This document shows positions 1-12,202 of a stretch of DNA of 64,000 nucleotides, piece after piece. Position numbers and translations under genes: made by a program. How positions within the stretch are numbered: position 1 is the first letter of the stretch; each line of letters begins with the position of its first letter. This DNA comes from Symsagittifera roscoffensis (Eukaryota; Xenacoelomorpha; Acoela; Convolutidae). The stretch is from contig NC_087067.1 in NCBI RefSeq assembly GCF_963678635.1, forward strand, positions 24,373,547-24,437,546, written 5' to 3'. The notes below the pieces were generated by a model. It searched no databases. It saw only the letters and a program-made list of their open reading frames with translations, and was not told where the DNA came from.

Positions 1-1245
1 AATGACTTGTAATATTTTAATGGGTCTTCTTGGGGACATTAGGCTACAATTATTATCCATTGCTGAAACCAAAATTGTGACAGATTTAGTCTACCAATGA
101 AGTTTTGCTACTACAAATTAACTTTAAAAAATTTTCAACCTTAAGGAGTTAAAAGATTGTTATGGATGATCAGAAGGAATAGAAGGACAAGCTCATATAG
201 AAATTCATTTCATTTAATTCAAGAAAAATAGAACAAAAAAATTTAGTCAAGTGTTGCAGCAGTTGATGTTTGAGTCAAATGAAACTCAATTGCTTGAGCA
301 TGATTGAGATCATTTTGAATGCAGAAAATTTTGCACTGGATCGCTAGTACTATTGAATTAGTGCTCGTAAAAGTGTATGACAGCTGAACGACCGGAAGAA
401 AGCATTAGTTCTTTTTGGGGCAATAGACCATATATATCAAATGCTGGAAAATGACCAGACTATTGCCTGGTTTCGAAAGACAAAAATTGGCTACTAAAAT
501 ATACTTTTAGACAAGGATTTGAACGCTTAGGAAAGTAATGAGTACCATAGAAAAAAATAGAAGCCCATTCTCAGACTGCAATCTGTTTAAATTAAATAGG
601 TAAGCAAAAATGAGTAATTGCAGGAGATGCTTGAGCACTCAGGAAATCAACCGACTGAAAACAAAAGAGTACGAAGTTGCCGAAGACACATCATATATGT
701 TTCTGTAATTGAGCAAAATAGGCAGAACTGAACCTTTTGAATTGCTGCTGATAAATTTTAAGTCACATTCACAATCACAACCTTATGTTTAAAAGCATCT
801 GTTTCATTGCAAAAAACACCTTTTTCAACTATTTTTTGCCAACGTCATGGTTAAGTTTTGCAAGATCAAGTTTAACATCTTTCTTTTGAAATTCGCCAAA
901 AAATTGTTTTAAATGTTTCTCTGAAAATTTAATTGGTGGGGAAAGTGTTTTTTTTCCGACTCAAGCACTTATCGCAGTATCATTTTGGTTGCACTGAGAT
1001 TGTCAGATTTTGAACTCTGTTTCTAGCCATGACAGCAATGCTTTGAAAGAAGAGCTCTCAACCAATTTTTAGCTCAATTTTTTGACAGTTTGACTAATTT
1101 CGACTGCCAGTTTGTTATCAAGTGAAAGTTCTGGACACAAAAAAGGCCTAGATTTGCAGAAAAATTACAGCTTCAAAGACAAAAATGGATCGGTTTCGAA
1201 TACCATGAAATAATATGTCAAGACAGACCTTTGATGACACTCAGC

Positions 1246-1420
1246 CAGGGGCGGATCTAGGATTTTCTCGAGGGGGGGATTTTGAATAAAATTCAAAAAA
1301 AAATTGTCGACTTTTTTTTTAGGTCGACCAAATTGATTTTTCCAGCTCCCCAGAGCATTAAAAAGACCCTGTTTTGGTCAAATTTGCAGCGCTGCAGGCA
1401 AAATTTTGCAAAAACATGCC
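1246..1420 (+). mobile_element. hAT-like non-autonomous element, left-end fragment
   Basis: It begins CAGGGGCGGATCTAGG and continues with CTCGAGGGGGGG, then a GGTCGACCAAATT segment. The same order is found in reverse complement at 15000-15141 and the same end at 19225. No matching right end or target duplication was found, so this copy looks truncated. Confidence 0.55.
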
Positions 1421-3156
1421 AAATTCCTTGTTACGCACTTTTTGGAAAATTGTGCCAAAAAAATTGCTTTAAAACTTTGCGTTTGCTTGTGTCTGCCTAA
1501 TAGAATGTCGTTCGGAAAACAGCTCGACGTAAAAGAATGGAGGTGACTAGCTCGCTTCTTCTTATTTGGTTGACTCAAAATTGCAGTTTCACACTGTGGG
1601 CACAGCGCTAACGATATAGAAAGTCTAATGAGAAACTGATTTTTATAATAACAAATTTACCATGGTTCTTTTGAAATCAGCGAAGAAACTTTATTAGATG
1701 TTTTTCTGAAAACCTAATAGGTACGGAAAGTTTTTGTATTTTTCCGGCTCAAATTGATGCAGATAGGACAATTATACACAAAAGTGTGTTTTACACTCAT
1801 AGGTTAAGTCAAGTTTACTAGACGATTAATTACACTAGTCAAATGCACTTAGCTGGAAAAATGAAAAACACTTAGCGCATTTTGAATTTGATTGCACTGA
1901 GGTTATCAGATTTTGAATTCGATTTCCAGTCATGACAAGAATTTCTTGCGAGGATAGGAAAAGTTTTGGCTTTTCCAGAGAAATTTGAGCAATGCAAGGA
2001 GATACTATTTTTTTCTCGTCGTTTATATTGGGATAAAATTTGAAATGTAATTAATCAATTATTTCTTTGTTTTTGAGCTCTGACTTCCAATCTTCAAGAT
2101 TTTGTCTATATTCTAATGGTTTTTTTTACATCACTCAAGCTAATATCCGAAAAAAGTTAATATGATCACAAAAATGTTCTTTGAAAGGTTAACATATATA
2201 TTGTGCTTTGCTTTTGAAAAAAAATGAAAAAAAAAGTCGAAAAAAATTCAATGATATTTTTATCGTTCTGCCCAAACAGCTGAAAAAATCCATGTGCGGG
2301 CATTGGTACGTGTGTCTGCCTTATAGCATGTTGTTCGGTTAAGATCACGTAAAAAAAAAGAGAGTTGATAACTATTTGAAAGTTCGAAATTGAAACTAAT
2401 TTTTCTAATAGCAAATCGTGATTTTTCACAATTGCAAAAATGGTTTGTCTGAATGAATGATCAAAAAAGCCTGTATTGCATAAGAGTATGCTCAAATACT
2501 TATTGCTGCCCTTTTTTTGTCAATGCAGCAAGACAAGTTATTCACAAGTATTCAAGTATTCACAAGTTTAACATTGTTATGTTTTAAAAATTTAACTGGT
2601 ACGCGAAGTTTCTGTTTTTTTTTCGATTCAAGCTGCTGCAGATACGACCAAAGTACAACAGCGTTTAGTTTCACACTCATGGTTAGCACAATCTCACTAG
2701 AAAGTTTCTAGTCAGATCCATTTTTTTTTAAAAACCAAAAGGCGCGGTGTTTGTTTGATTGCACTGAGATTGTTGGCCATAACAGCAATACTTTGCAAAG
2801 ACCAGCTCTCACTTGATGTCTAGCTGAAGTTTACGGCAGTTTGACTATTTTCTCGTGCCAGTTAGTTTCGAGTGAAAAGTCTAGACGCAAAAATAGGAGC
2901 TGAAAAAATGTTTGATCAGTATGTTTCGTGTCTTTGATAGAGTTGAATCAATTTTTCAATGATCTGTTCAACGGTCTGCCCATCCAGCTAAAACAAAATC
3001 AATTTGCACGCATTAATGTGTGCAAAAACTTTTTTCAAATGCGTTTCCTTATGTCTGCCTAATAACATATGGTTCGGTTAGCGTCTCAATGACTCGCTCG
3101 CTTCTTTGCATTTTGTCGACTCAAGTTTGCAGTTTTACACTGCGGTCACGTCGCCA

Positions 3157-4135
3157 CCCGCATCCAGTTTCAAGTGTTAATAATCGATTACATTACTATT
3201 TTAGTACCAGTCTTACTAAAATTGAAAAACAATGGATTTTAGTCAATTAAAATATGATTATAATCACTCTTTTTAAAACCAAATTATAATCACTTATAAT
3301 CCATTATAATCGATTATAATCGATTATTTATTCGTCTATTTTTCGATACAATTATAGTTGATTATAATTGAGTCCATTATTTTTATTCAAATTTCTGATT
3401 CTTTAGTTTTACACAAAAATCCATTATAATCGATTATAATTGATTATATTCCCCTTTTGTTTGTCCATTTTAACTTCGAAGGTGCATGTAAATTGCTTAT
3501 GTTTTTTGTGTTCTTGTAGACGTTGGTTCCTATGAAAAAATGAGAAAAATATTTTAAAAGTTTTTCAAGTATTTCAAATTTATAAGTTTTTTTTCAATTC
3601 TTCCCCATTAGAGTTGTCTTATGATGCATATTTTTTAAACACCAAAATATCAGCAAATTGATTTAGTTTCATGATTGATTCGGAAGATTTATTTTTCATT
3701 TACCGCGGGAATTTTTCCACTCATATGAAAGGATCTCTATGAAACTTTTGTTTCATGGTAAAACTTTGTGTTCAGATGAACCAAAATGTTCAAGAGATCT
3801 CTTTTTTAGAGATTTTTTTATTTTCACAAAAATAATAACCCATAAGTCATTATTCAGATATAAATTTGAATTGACAAAACTTTGGCAAAATAAGAGATTA
3901 TTATCGATTAAAATCAATTTGAATCGATTATAATTGATTCTAAGGGTTTTTCTAAGAACTATAATCAATTATATTCGATTATAAGATATTATAATTTCTT
4001 GGAAAATATCACGATTATAATCAATTATAAATCCTTTAAACACCTAATTTTGGTAATTATTATCAAATATAATTGTCAAAAATCATCATAATAATCCGTT
4101 ATAATCGATTAGTTACGCCTAAACTTGGATGCGGG
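3157..4135. mobile_element. MITE-like insertion with CCCGCATCCA ends and palindromic TAATCGATTA core
   Basis: The left end reads CCCGCATCCAGTTT and the right end, reverse complemented, reads CCCGCATCCAAGTTT, so the ends are inverted repeats. Both lead inward to TAATCGATTA. The interior carries many self-complementary ATTATAATCGATTATAAT-type units and no coding frame. The insertion splits the third copy of the local ~0.8 kb repeat, whose first copy (about 1600-1660) gives a paralogous empty site. The superfamily is not recognised; a target duplication is not clear. Confidence 0.65.
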
Positions 4136-5868
4136 CAGCTATATAAAAAATCAACAATGAAACAGATTTTTTTAATAACAAATGAATGATTTTTCAATTT
4201 TCTTTTTCGTCTGAATAAACCCCCAAAAAAACAATTATCGCATGATAATTTGCTCATACGCTTATTAATGCGCCCTTCTTCGCCAATGCAGCAAAACAAG
4301 CAGAGGTCTCATATTTGTTCTAAACTGCTGGATAGATCAATAAGTCACCAGATTTTAGAAATGAGGGCTATTATATAAATCAGTATTTTACTGATGATTT
4401 TTTCTTCTGCCAATGAATGTATTTCTATCGGAAAAACAAATTAATTCTGTCTGTCTATCAAAATTTTTCGCCGAAAATCATACTGAGAATGCAGAAACTT
4501 GATGCAGAGATGATTGATAAAGATCATTACAAACAATTTTTTTATCGTATATATTATCTTTTCGTTTTCGTATATTTTTATCGTATATTTTATCTTTTTG
4601 TTTGCTATCTAGGATATATTGGAAACATGCGTAAATAGATTTTTTCTATTTGCTGTATTTTCAGAACTTCGGGAAGTACTTTGAAAAAAAGTACCGCTAT
4701 TTGACAGCCAAACACGTGGAACAACACACAGAGTGGGAACTTATGTGTGCCACCCAAACAGCCACGTGACGCATTGATTGATTTCAATACTATGACATCA
4801 AAACAGATATAGTATTCATGACGCCGTTTCAAAGATGACATTTAAGGAAAAAAAGTTTATTTCACATTTTTAAATGATGCTCCCAATTTGCAACTATATG
4901 TCGGACCATTCATGGAAATTCTTTTATTTCATAATAGTTTTCATACTTTTTTGGCTTTATGCAATCGAATTTGGTGCAGCTTATGATTTCCTTTGTTGGT
5001 AAATCCCACCAGGGGAAATTTATCTAAGACAGGGACTTTAAAAAACTTACTTCTATTAAGTTGACCAAAATATCTTTTGAGCTCTTCTGAAACGCCAAAA
5101 AGACAATTTAGGTAATACTTTATGCTATTATTTTTTATCTGACAAGCAAGTTTTGCAGAATTGGGCACTGAATGCTTGGCATTGCACCCCTCATATCTGG
5201 ATTATGTTGGCGCATGAGAAATTCTTAGGGTTTTTTGGTCAAACAAAACTGGGTGTCCTAAAATGATGCCAAAATCTTACGATTCTCTGGTTAGTGAGCG
5301 TGTCAAAGCGCAAAACCCGTTCTTTTTCTTAGACTTAATTGTGGTGTTGAATCCTTTGGAAGATATCGTAAAAGTTTTTCATTTCATAAGATGGTTTGTT
5401 ATTGTAATCAATCAACCCATCATGGTGATATTAATGAAGAAATGTGCGACATCGACTAGTGGAAGGGAATTCAACAGAACTACACTTCAACTTTGTGTTC
5501 AAGAGAAGACCTAAATACTACGAATACACAGGTAAAGACACCCCTCAACAATACATAAAGAACAATACGTAAGAAGAGACCCTCCCGGATTGAAATCCCT
5601 TTCCGCTCTTTCTTCCACTTAAGAGGCACTAAGCCTGGAGTTTTGATGTGGAAAGTGTTGAGAAAAAGTGGGTGAATGTTGAGAAACTCCATCTTTCACA
5701 AGCATCATTTTTATGATGTAACGAGTGGTTTAACAAGGCTGCGTTTGCAATACTTTAACAGATTGAACTATTTGTCAATTTTCATAACGATTTGACATTG
5801 GAGCTGCAGCTTTGATTATAACTATTTTCATTGGTGATGTTAATTGAGTTGCTAACTTGTGTGTCTAG

Positions 5869-6146
5869 TTTTGTACCCGATGAGTCTGATCGCATTCATG
5901 GCCATCTTCGCCTTCACTCTGCCCAATGGGAGTGGGGAGAAGGTGACCTTCTCAGTGACAATACTCCTCTCTCTAGTCTTCAACCTCTCCTCCATCGGCG
6001 ACTTCTTCCCAAGCAACGGAGACTACTTCCCCATCGTGGGAAGTGTGTTCCTTCTATGGATATTTCTAGTCGCCATCTCCATCATCCAGAGCACCTTCAT
6101 CCTCTGGATCTACTCGGCCCCTGAAAATCCAGCTCCTGTTCCAGAC
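5869..6146 (+). CDS. Nicotinic acetylcholine receptor-like subunit, exon with TM1 end, TM2, TM3
   Basis: This exon encodes the pore region of a pentameric Cys-loop channel at the plasma membrane. It reads VLYPMSLIAFMAIF (end of TM1), LPNGSGEKVT (TM1-TM2 loop), a TM2 starting at KVT with ILLSL, a short loop, and TM3 around IVGSVFLLWIF. The GEK segment puts glutamate at the -1' ring, typical of cation-selective channels, and leucine is kept at 9'. The acceptor is the CTAG ending at 5868 and the donor is GAC/GTATAG at 6146/6147. The exon enters after the first base of a codon and exits in phase 0, which fits the next exon. TM2 is odd in having Asn and two Ser at about 14', 16' and 17', where hydrophobic residues are usual. 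The subunit type cannot be assigned. Confidence 0.85.
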
Positions 6147-8200
6147 GTATAGTTTATGTATATTTTTTTGTAAAATCAGAATTGAAATAGTTTTTTCGCT
6201 GGGGTGAGAAGTGACACAGGTGTCGACCTCTCAGTTGGAAGGTCGGTGCTTCGCTGCACATCATGATCCGTGCTCGTTATTTGATGGTGAGGTAACATTA
6301 CCTGACCCAACAAATATCAAAAAATGCATACATCTATGAATAAGGGCACGACCGTGGTTCTCCGCAGAGCCGAACAACTCGTACGTTTTTTGTTTTCTTT
6401 GAGAATGAGTTATTGCAACCTCAAGATTTTTCATTACAATACTTTTATCCAAAGAAAAATAAAAAATACATATTGAGTGCTTAGCACACATTGCAAAACA
6501 CAACCAGGATAGACGGTTACTATGCAAGTAGCACAGATTGTTTCGAACCTAGTCTTAAATAATACAAATTTTTTGTTACAAATTTACGGTAGTTTTTTTT
6601 CTGCGTGGTGTGATAAAAATTTTTTTGGAGTTTTTTGAAATTGAAGTTTTAATTTCCAAAATGGTGCAAAAACACTCAAAAAAACACTCAAAAGTTTAGT
6701 CGAGTAAAATTGGACGAAAAATCAAAAATTTCAAACCGGGTTTTCTCGACAGCGGGAAAAATTTTTGAAAAGAACTTTAAAATGATATATCACTCAACTC
6801 TTTCCAATGATTATTTGTGGTTGCTGATTTTGCGTGGAACACAAGGAAAAAGAAAAAACTAAAACAGATCACAGTACAAAATTTTTCCCCATTTTCAAAT
6901 TGTTGGCACGAACACAAGAATACTCAAATGCAAGCAATTTTGAGTGTTTTGAATCATCTGGCTGCCCTTTAGGGTTTATGAAAAAGCTTTTTAGCAAATA
7001 AATTTTTATAAAATTTTGGAAAATGAAAAACCCTTCCCTGCACACATACAGATATACACACACCCGAGTGCGAGCACTATGCACATTTCAAAGTGTTACA
7101 TTTTGCATTTTGGTTTTTTTCTTTTTATTTTCCCCGCGAAATCAGGTACCAGAAATAATCATCGGACTGCGTTGAGTGATATATCATATTGAAGCCCTTT
7201 CAGTTGTGATTCGGACGGCATTAAAAAATTTCAAAATTTTATTCACAGTGTTGAGAAAAACCTGTTGAAATTTTTGATGTTTGGTCTAATTTCGAGGTAA
7301 ATAGTAAGGTAGTTAGTCATTGCAATAGCTTATTTAAGCTTAATTTAAGCAGTTAGGACTTAGTTTTACTCAAGAAAAGATAGTTTTCGGAGTTTTTAGC
7401 GCAATTTTGGAAAACAAAAACCTTGTTTTTCGTTTTTCTATTCAATTTTCTTAAAAAACGGTTTTCGAATTGACCTATTTTACTATGATTCTGAAACATG
7501 CTTAAATTTTTTTTCTGTACAATTTTTTTAATCACAACATGCTGAAAAAAAACAAATACAGCCAAAAAATACTCTAGAGATCCCGCCAAAAAAAACCAAA
7601 AAAAACCATTAAAAATGTAGATGATTTATAACTTAAGTTGTTATATAGATTTCCGTGAAACTTTCCATTTCAAATCTCAATTAGCCGTGATACATAAACT
7701 TTGTTCCGACTACCAAAAAATAGAGAAAGTTGGGATTCTGGTCTTTTCCCGCAAAATAAGGTACCCTATGATACCGCATGATAAGAAACGCCTGGAAAAA
7801 AAATGTACCACAAATTTTCAAATGATGTAAAACATCTGGAATTAATTTTGTTTTCAGTAATCTGGATCAAAACTGGATAATTTTAAGACAGATTTGGTTT
7901 AAAAAAATAGTTTTTACGGCCAAAATTTACTTTTTTTTGCTCCCTGATAACTCAATCATGAAAAATTTATACCCTGAAAAATAAGAAACCAATTAGCTCG
8001 TTCTCACCAATTTTTCTCAAAATGCTACCAAACTGATTCCAAACGAGATTTCCTCGAAGTACCAAAATCAGACGGATAAAATTCATACGTGGTTGAAAAA
8101 AAAATATTATAATGTGTTTTTGTACATTGTTGATGAACCTTCAACCTGTTGATTTAGACATACAAGAATAGCTGTTCTTGATTGTTTTGTGTTGTTTCAG
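6147..8200 (+). other. Receptor intron 1
   Basis: GT-AG intron of about 2 kb between the TM3 exon and the cytoplasmic-loop exon. It contains a long foldback repeat (6690-7300) and a segment (about 6500-6840) also found in the next intron near 11160-11670. No coding exon was recognised in it. Confidence 0.7.
6690..7300. repeat. Foldback (inverted) repeat in intron
   Basis: The left arm (about 6690-6840) and right arm (about 7135-7300) are imperfect reverse complements. ATGATATATCACTCAAC near 6781 is matched by GTTGAGTGATATATCAT near 7173. Matching extends outward through AAAAATTTCAA segments and inward through ATGATTATTT. The spacer is about 300 bases. It looks like a decayed foldback transposon. 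A direct copy of the left-arm segment occurs at about 11560-11670. Confidence 0.6.
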
Positions 8201-8381
8201 ATTTTGCGCAATTTTTTCATGCACAAAGCGATGAAGTTGAGCTCGTTGTCTAGTGAGAAGCGAGTAGTAAAGAGAATAGAGAGGCTCCACAGGTCGAGTC
8301 AGGTCATGTCAGACAGACTCATGAGACACTCCTCCAATCTTAGACACGATCACGTGATCAAAGCAACTGCCACAACAAGCG
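8201..8381 (+). CDS. Nicotinic receptor-like subunit, cytoplasmic loop exon
   Basis: Follows the acceptor GTTGTTTCAG (ending 8200) in phase 0 and ends at donor GTCAGT (8382), leaving one base of a split codon. It encodes ILRNFFMHKAMKLSSL and continues with a basic segment (EKRVVKRIERLHR). A residue pattern of this kind just after TM3 starts the intracellular loop in nicotinic receptors. Reading frame and phase agree with both neighbouring exons. The TM3-TM4 loop is short compared with many family members. Confidence 0.75.
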
Positions 8382-8807
8382 GTCAGTCAATGTTTTTGTA
8401 TAGTTAGTGCAGTATGTTGGCAATATCGATAAACTTGAGCAAAGCATTTGGCCAAAAAACTGTGTTATTAAGTTTATTAGATTTTTTGACGCTGTTTTTT
8501 TTATGTCAGTTGAGTGAAAAATTGATTTTAGAAGTGAAACTGAGCAGTTTTAGGTTAATTAACTTCATTCAAATTTGTTGACCCAAAATTATGTTGCTGG
8601 AGTTAGCTATAGAATCAATACCAAAAAGTTGAAACAACCAAAAAAAAAGTTATCTGCTAAACTTCTACAATTTTTTTGAATACATTATAAACATTTCAGG
8701 CAGCCTTGACACCTAAATTCTGCCTGAAAATCTAGATTTTTCAAGCGAAAGTATTTCTGAATAGTTTTATTTGTTTTTTTTTGTAAATTGGTTCTGTATT
8801 TTCTAAC

Positions 8808-8839
8808 TTTTTGCAGCTCTCTCTATAGAGCTGCAAAAA
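8808..8839. repeat. Perfect 13-bp hairpin
   Basis: TTTTTGCAGCTCT pairs with AGAGCTGCAAAAA across a 6-base loop. Pairing extends imperfectly outward to about 8801-8846. It could be a remnant of a foldback element; the stem is too short for a convincing microRNA precursor. Confidence 0.6.
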
Positions 8840-9390
8840 AGCTAGGATAATTAGAATTAACAGAAAAGTTCAATTAACTATTTCATAAAAATGTTTTATT
8901 CATTGCATAGATTTTTAAGCAGTGTCGCCTAGTAACCTTTTGGCTAAGGTTCGCCTAAAGACTTACATTAGCATGCAACAATTGTGTAAAACAGACAGAT
9001 TGGCTCTTTTTACAAAACTTTGTCTAGACTTTTTAGTACTAAGTAATGTATATTGTATTGTATTCTATTTTTGGCAGAAAGCAAAACTTGCTTTGCTCGC
9101 AAAATTCAATTCTTTCTTTGAGTGGCATTTTAACTTGCAAACTGATGTATGAATCCGACAAAAAATCGACAGCATCAATTTGCAATTGTTTGAAGGAGGT
9201 GGAAAAATGAATAAAAATTTTGATCCTTGGATCTACTTAACAATCTCCCCCTAACTTCATCAATTTTTTCAAAGCGAACACTACTCTATAGACCTGAAAA
9301 GGCAGTTGAAACATTCAGGGCTTCACTCTGATACGAGCAGTTTTGTTTGGTTTGAAAGTTCATGAAAAAATTGTTCCATTTTACCAAAAA

Positions 9391-9870
9391 CTCCAACAAG
9401 ACTGCTCTTATCAAGGCAAAGCCCTGAATGTTCCGATTGCTTCTCAAGGTCTATGGAGCAGTGTTTGCTTTTACAATTTTGATGGAATTTTCAAAAAAAA
9501 GAAAAAGTTACCCCCACACGCCATATGGATTACAAGTGATGAATGTCACTCTAGTGACGTAGAATTTATGACAAACAATCTGATTCAATCAATTTGGAAC
9601 AGTTTCTAAAACGGATTAAATCACCAATTACGCGTTAACAGCGCGAAAAAATATTTGGCGTTAACTGTCCCATATTGTCCAAATTGGGCTAAATTGGCAA
9701 TCTTTAGACCACCATAACTTTACGAAAAATAATCACCAGTAAATTATTCTTTTTAATTTGAGCTCAGGGCAAGAATAATATTTGAATGACTCAAATTTAG
9801 TTCCGTCACACAATCGCTAATTAAAAAGTTGAAATTTGTCTTGAGAAAAAAGCCTCAAATAACAGTCGAA
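9391..9870 (+). repeat. Dispersed ~0.5 kb repeat family, copy 1
   Basis: Landmarks in order are: AAGACTGCTC followed by an AAAGCCCTGAATG hairpin arm, TATGGAGCAGT, CCCCACACGCCATA, AATTTGGAACAGTTTCTAA, GATTAAATC, TTACGCGTTAA, CCATAACTTTACG and AAAAAGTTGAAATTTGTCT. The same order recurs in five further copies in this window. A short opposite-strand piece of the same end lies just upstream near 9300-9345. Confidence 0.65.
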
Positions 9871-10024
9871 CAACAGAGGCTATGATATTGAAGATGAACA
9901 ATTATCTCAAATCAGTGTATCGGAAAAGTTAGGTAACTTTGACTTTAAGGGAGTTTTATATGAATGGGGAATCGATATGATTAAGGTTTAAAAAATTAAC
10001 GCGCCTAATGCTAAAAAAAACTAC

Positions 10025-10515
10025 AGGAAACAAAACTACTCGTGTTAAGGCAAAGCCCTGAATGTTCAGACTGCCTTTTAAGGTGTATGGAGCAGTAATA
10101 ACATGAAAAATTAAAGGTAACAAAACAATAACAAAAATAGTTTTTTGAAAGTCATCCCCCCACACACCATGAAAAGTACAAAGTCAAAAGCTCCTAGTAA
10201 CAAATCAATCATGGCAAATAAGCTTCCTTCATCCAATTTGAAACGATTTCTAAGGCGGATTAAATCACCGCTTACGCGTCAATAGCGCGAAATAAACCGC
10301 GCATTAATTGTCCCAAATTGTTGGCCAAAATAGCAATCTTCAAACCCCCATAACTTTACAAAAAAAGATCACAGGTGAATTATCTTTTCAAATTTAAGCT
10401 CAAGACAACAATACCTTTTGAATAATCTAAATTCCGTCAAAAAATGTTAGTTAAAAAGTCAACATTTTCTGACGAAAAAAAAAACACCCCAAGCACAAAT
10501 ATTCAGTTACTATCG
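10025..10515 (+). repeat. Dispersed ~0.5 kb repeat family, copy 2
   Basis: Same landmark order as the copy at 9391-9870, including AAAGCCCTGAATG, ATGGAGCAGTAATAACA, CCCCACACACCAT, AAGCTTCCT, CTTACGCGTCAATAGCGCG and CCCCATAACTTTAC. It ends near the ACTATCGTCACGAAAATCG duplicated phrase, the counterpart of the TTTCGTATCGAA end of other copies. Confidence 0.65.
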
Positions 10516-10680
10516 TCACGAAAATCGTCACGAAAATCGGAAGTAGTTTATTTTGGTTTAGTAGATTAGTAGGGGTAGAGTTACAAACGATTCATTAATT
10601 TTTAAGCGTCTGCTCATATGTGACTGAACCGCAATAAATGATTTTTGTTCTCTGATAATTATGTTGGACAATGCTCTAAC

Positions 10681-10835
10681 CAGTGGCGTGCTCCGAAATT
10701 TTTCAAGGGGGGAGCTATTTTTGGTAAAAAAATTTATAAAACTTGTCGAACGTTTTTTAGGGCGACCAATTTGATTTTCCGAGCTCTCTGAAAATACTAG
10801 AAGGATCCTATTTTTTTCTGCGCCGAAGGAAATTT
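10681..10835 (+). mobile_element. hAT-like repeat fragment
   Basis: Starts CAGTGGCGTGCTCC, followed by CAAGGGGGGAG and then a GGGCGACCAATTTGATTTT segment that parallels the GGTCGACCAAATT segment of the CAGGGGCGG family. Only one end is recognisable. Confidence 0.4.
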
Positions 10836-11159
10836 TTTGAGAAAAAACAGACTAAAATGACGTTTGAGTGAAAGGAAGAGGAAATTTGAGTGAAAGAATT
10901 TATTAGTCATATATTAGCCTACTCTGCTACTAATGGCTTATATATGGCTAATAAAGTTTTGAAAGATTTTCATTCAATGGCTGTCTAGAATTTGCGGGTA
11001 GCGGCCGGGGTATCAAGAGCTCAAGAAGTAAAACTGCAGCGGCGGCAGCCGAAATCAAGAAATCATTCGTTTTCAGTTTTATAGAGTGTATGCGTGACCT
11101 AAAACTTTATGCGTTCCTCTACGCTTTTACATTTTATTCGACCCATGTAAGAGAAAAAC

Positions 11160-11700
11160 ATAGATAGCCGGTTACTCTGCAAGTAGCCCAGAATATTCCG
11201 ACCATAGTCTTTAGAAATTTACGGCTTAGAAAGTTTTTTTTCCAAATAATCGTAGTTTTTTCTGCTTGGTGTGATAAAGGATCTGATGTAAAAATATATT
11301 TAAGGCATATTAGACAGTCATAATAATATAGGTAAATTTGACAAAATTTTTGTAGAAAAATAAGAGAAAAACTTTTTTTTTCAAAAATTTTTGCAGAAAG
11401 TTTTTGATTTTTTAAAATTTTTGGTTCCCAGAACGAAGCTAAATATTAAAAATGAAGCTTACATGCTTAAAATTAAGTTTAAAGATCATAAATTAGGTTT
11501 AATTCAGCTTGTACGCCTGCTGGCTTGCTTTATTCGCTCGACATTGGTTTTTCGCTCGACACAAGGTTTTTCTCGACACTGGGAAAAATTTTTGAAAATT
11601 TTTTAATATGATGTATCACTCAACCCACTCCTATCATTATTTGTGGTACCTGATGGTGCTTGGAAAATAAAAAGCTAAAAGAAACTAAAACACACCCGAA
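11160..11700 (+). repeat. Second copy of intron-1 dispersed segment
   Basis: Shares ATAG-CGGTTACT-TGCAAGTAGC, AATTTACGG, TTTTTTCTGC-TGGTGTGATAAA, then CTCGACA-GGGAAAAATTTTTGAAAA and ATGAT-TATCACTCAAC with 6500-6840 in the first intron, in the same order. It was probably spread by a transposon, but no clean termini were found. Confidence 0.5.
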
Positions 11701-12202
11701 TACAAAGTTCCTCCCCATTTTCAATGGTCGTAACAACAAATAAATTATCAAACAGTTTTTGAAAACTTTTGAAACAGTTTTTTTTCTATCACAGACAGGA
11801 TGCGATGCTCGTAGCGACCATATACTGGTAATTTGCGTGGAGTACAGGGGATTATTTATTAGATCAAAATTTAGACGAGATCAATTGAACATCCTCCTCC
11901 ATAATTAAACCCCCGAAGTTAGGATCTTCATCCTCGTTGTTAACGCAGATTAAAATTGTGTAAAATTGCTGGTTAATGTGTAAAAAAAATAAAATTTGAT
12001 TGGCTAAAATTCGCAATTCGAGCATAAGATATTCTCCCCCAAAAAATTTTAATTTTCGGCAAGAATTTTAACTTGGACCAATTTCCGAGAAATTGCAAAA
12101 AAAAACTGCTGAACAATAAGAACAGAAAAAAACTTTTATATGATTTTCAATTTTTTAAACGTTTGAAGTTCAAATGATATTTTTTACTGTTTGTTATTTC
12201 AG

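Larger units (their letters stand above)
880..4300 (+). repeat. Three diverged tandem copies of a ~0.8 kb block
   Basis: Matching landmarks recur in the same order. The phrase TGTCTGCCT followed by a TTCGG context is at 1491, 2313 and 3051, so spacing is about 820 and 740 bases. A GATTGCACTGAG phrase is near 990, 1890 and 2758. A segment rich in AATAACAAAT follows each. The third copy is split by the insertion at 3157-4135 and resumes after it. Copies are strongly diverged, so the duplication is old. No open frame is conserved among the copies. Confidence 0.6.
1..5868. other. Non-coding AT-rich region upstream of receptor exons
   Basis: I see no credible coding exon here. Open frames are short and low in complexity. 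The region holds a triplicated block (about 880-4300), a hAT-like fragment, a MITE-like insertion and, near 4540-4610, short repeats of a TTATCGTATAT type. The ligand-binding domain of the receptor whose exon starts at 5869 is not visible, so at least the right-hand part is probably intron and the earlier exons lie outside the window. Confidence 0.6.
8382..12202 (+). other. Receptor intron 2
   Basis: GT-AG intron of about 3.8 kb. It carries a perfect hairpin (8808-8839), two copies of the dispersed ~0.5 kb repeat, a hAT-like fragment near 10681 and the second copy of the intron-1 segment near 11160-11670. Apart from these repeats I see no exon. Confidence 0.7.

Noticed and set aside
6261-6527. 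88-aa minus-strand ORF within intron 1
   Set aside because: No recognisable domain and the composition matches surrounding intronic DNA.
8801-8846. microRNA precursor
   Set aside because: The stem is too short and there is no mature-like asymmetry or conservation to judge.
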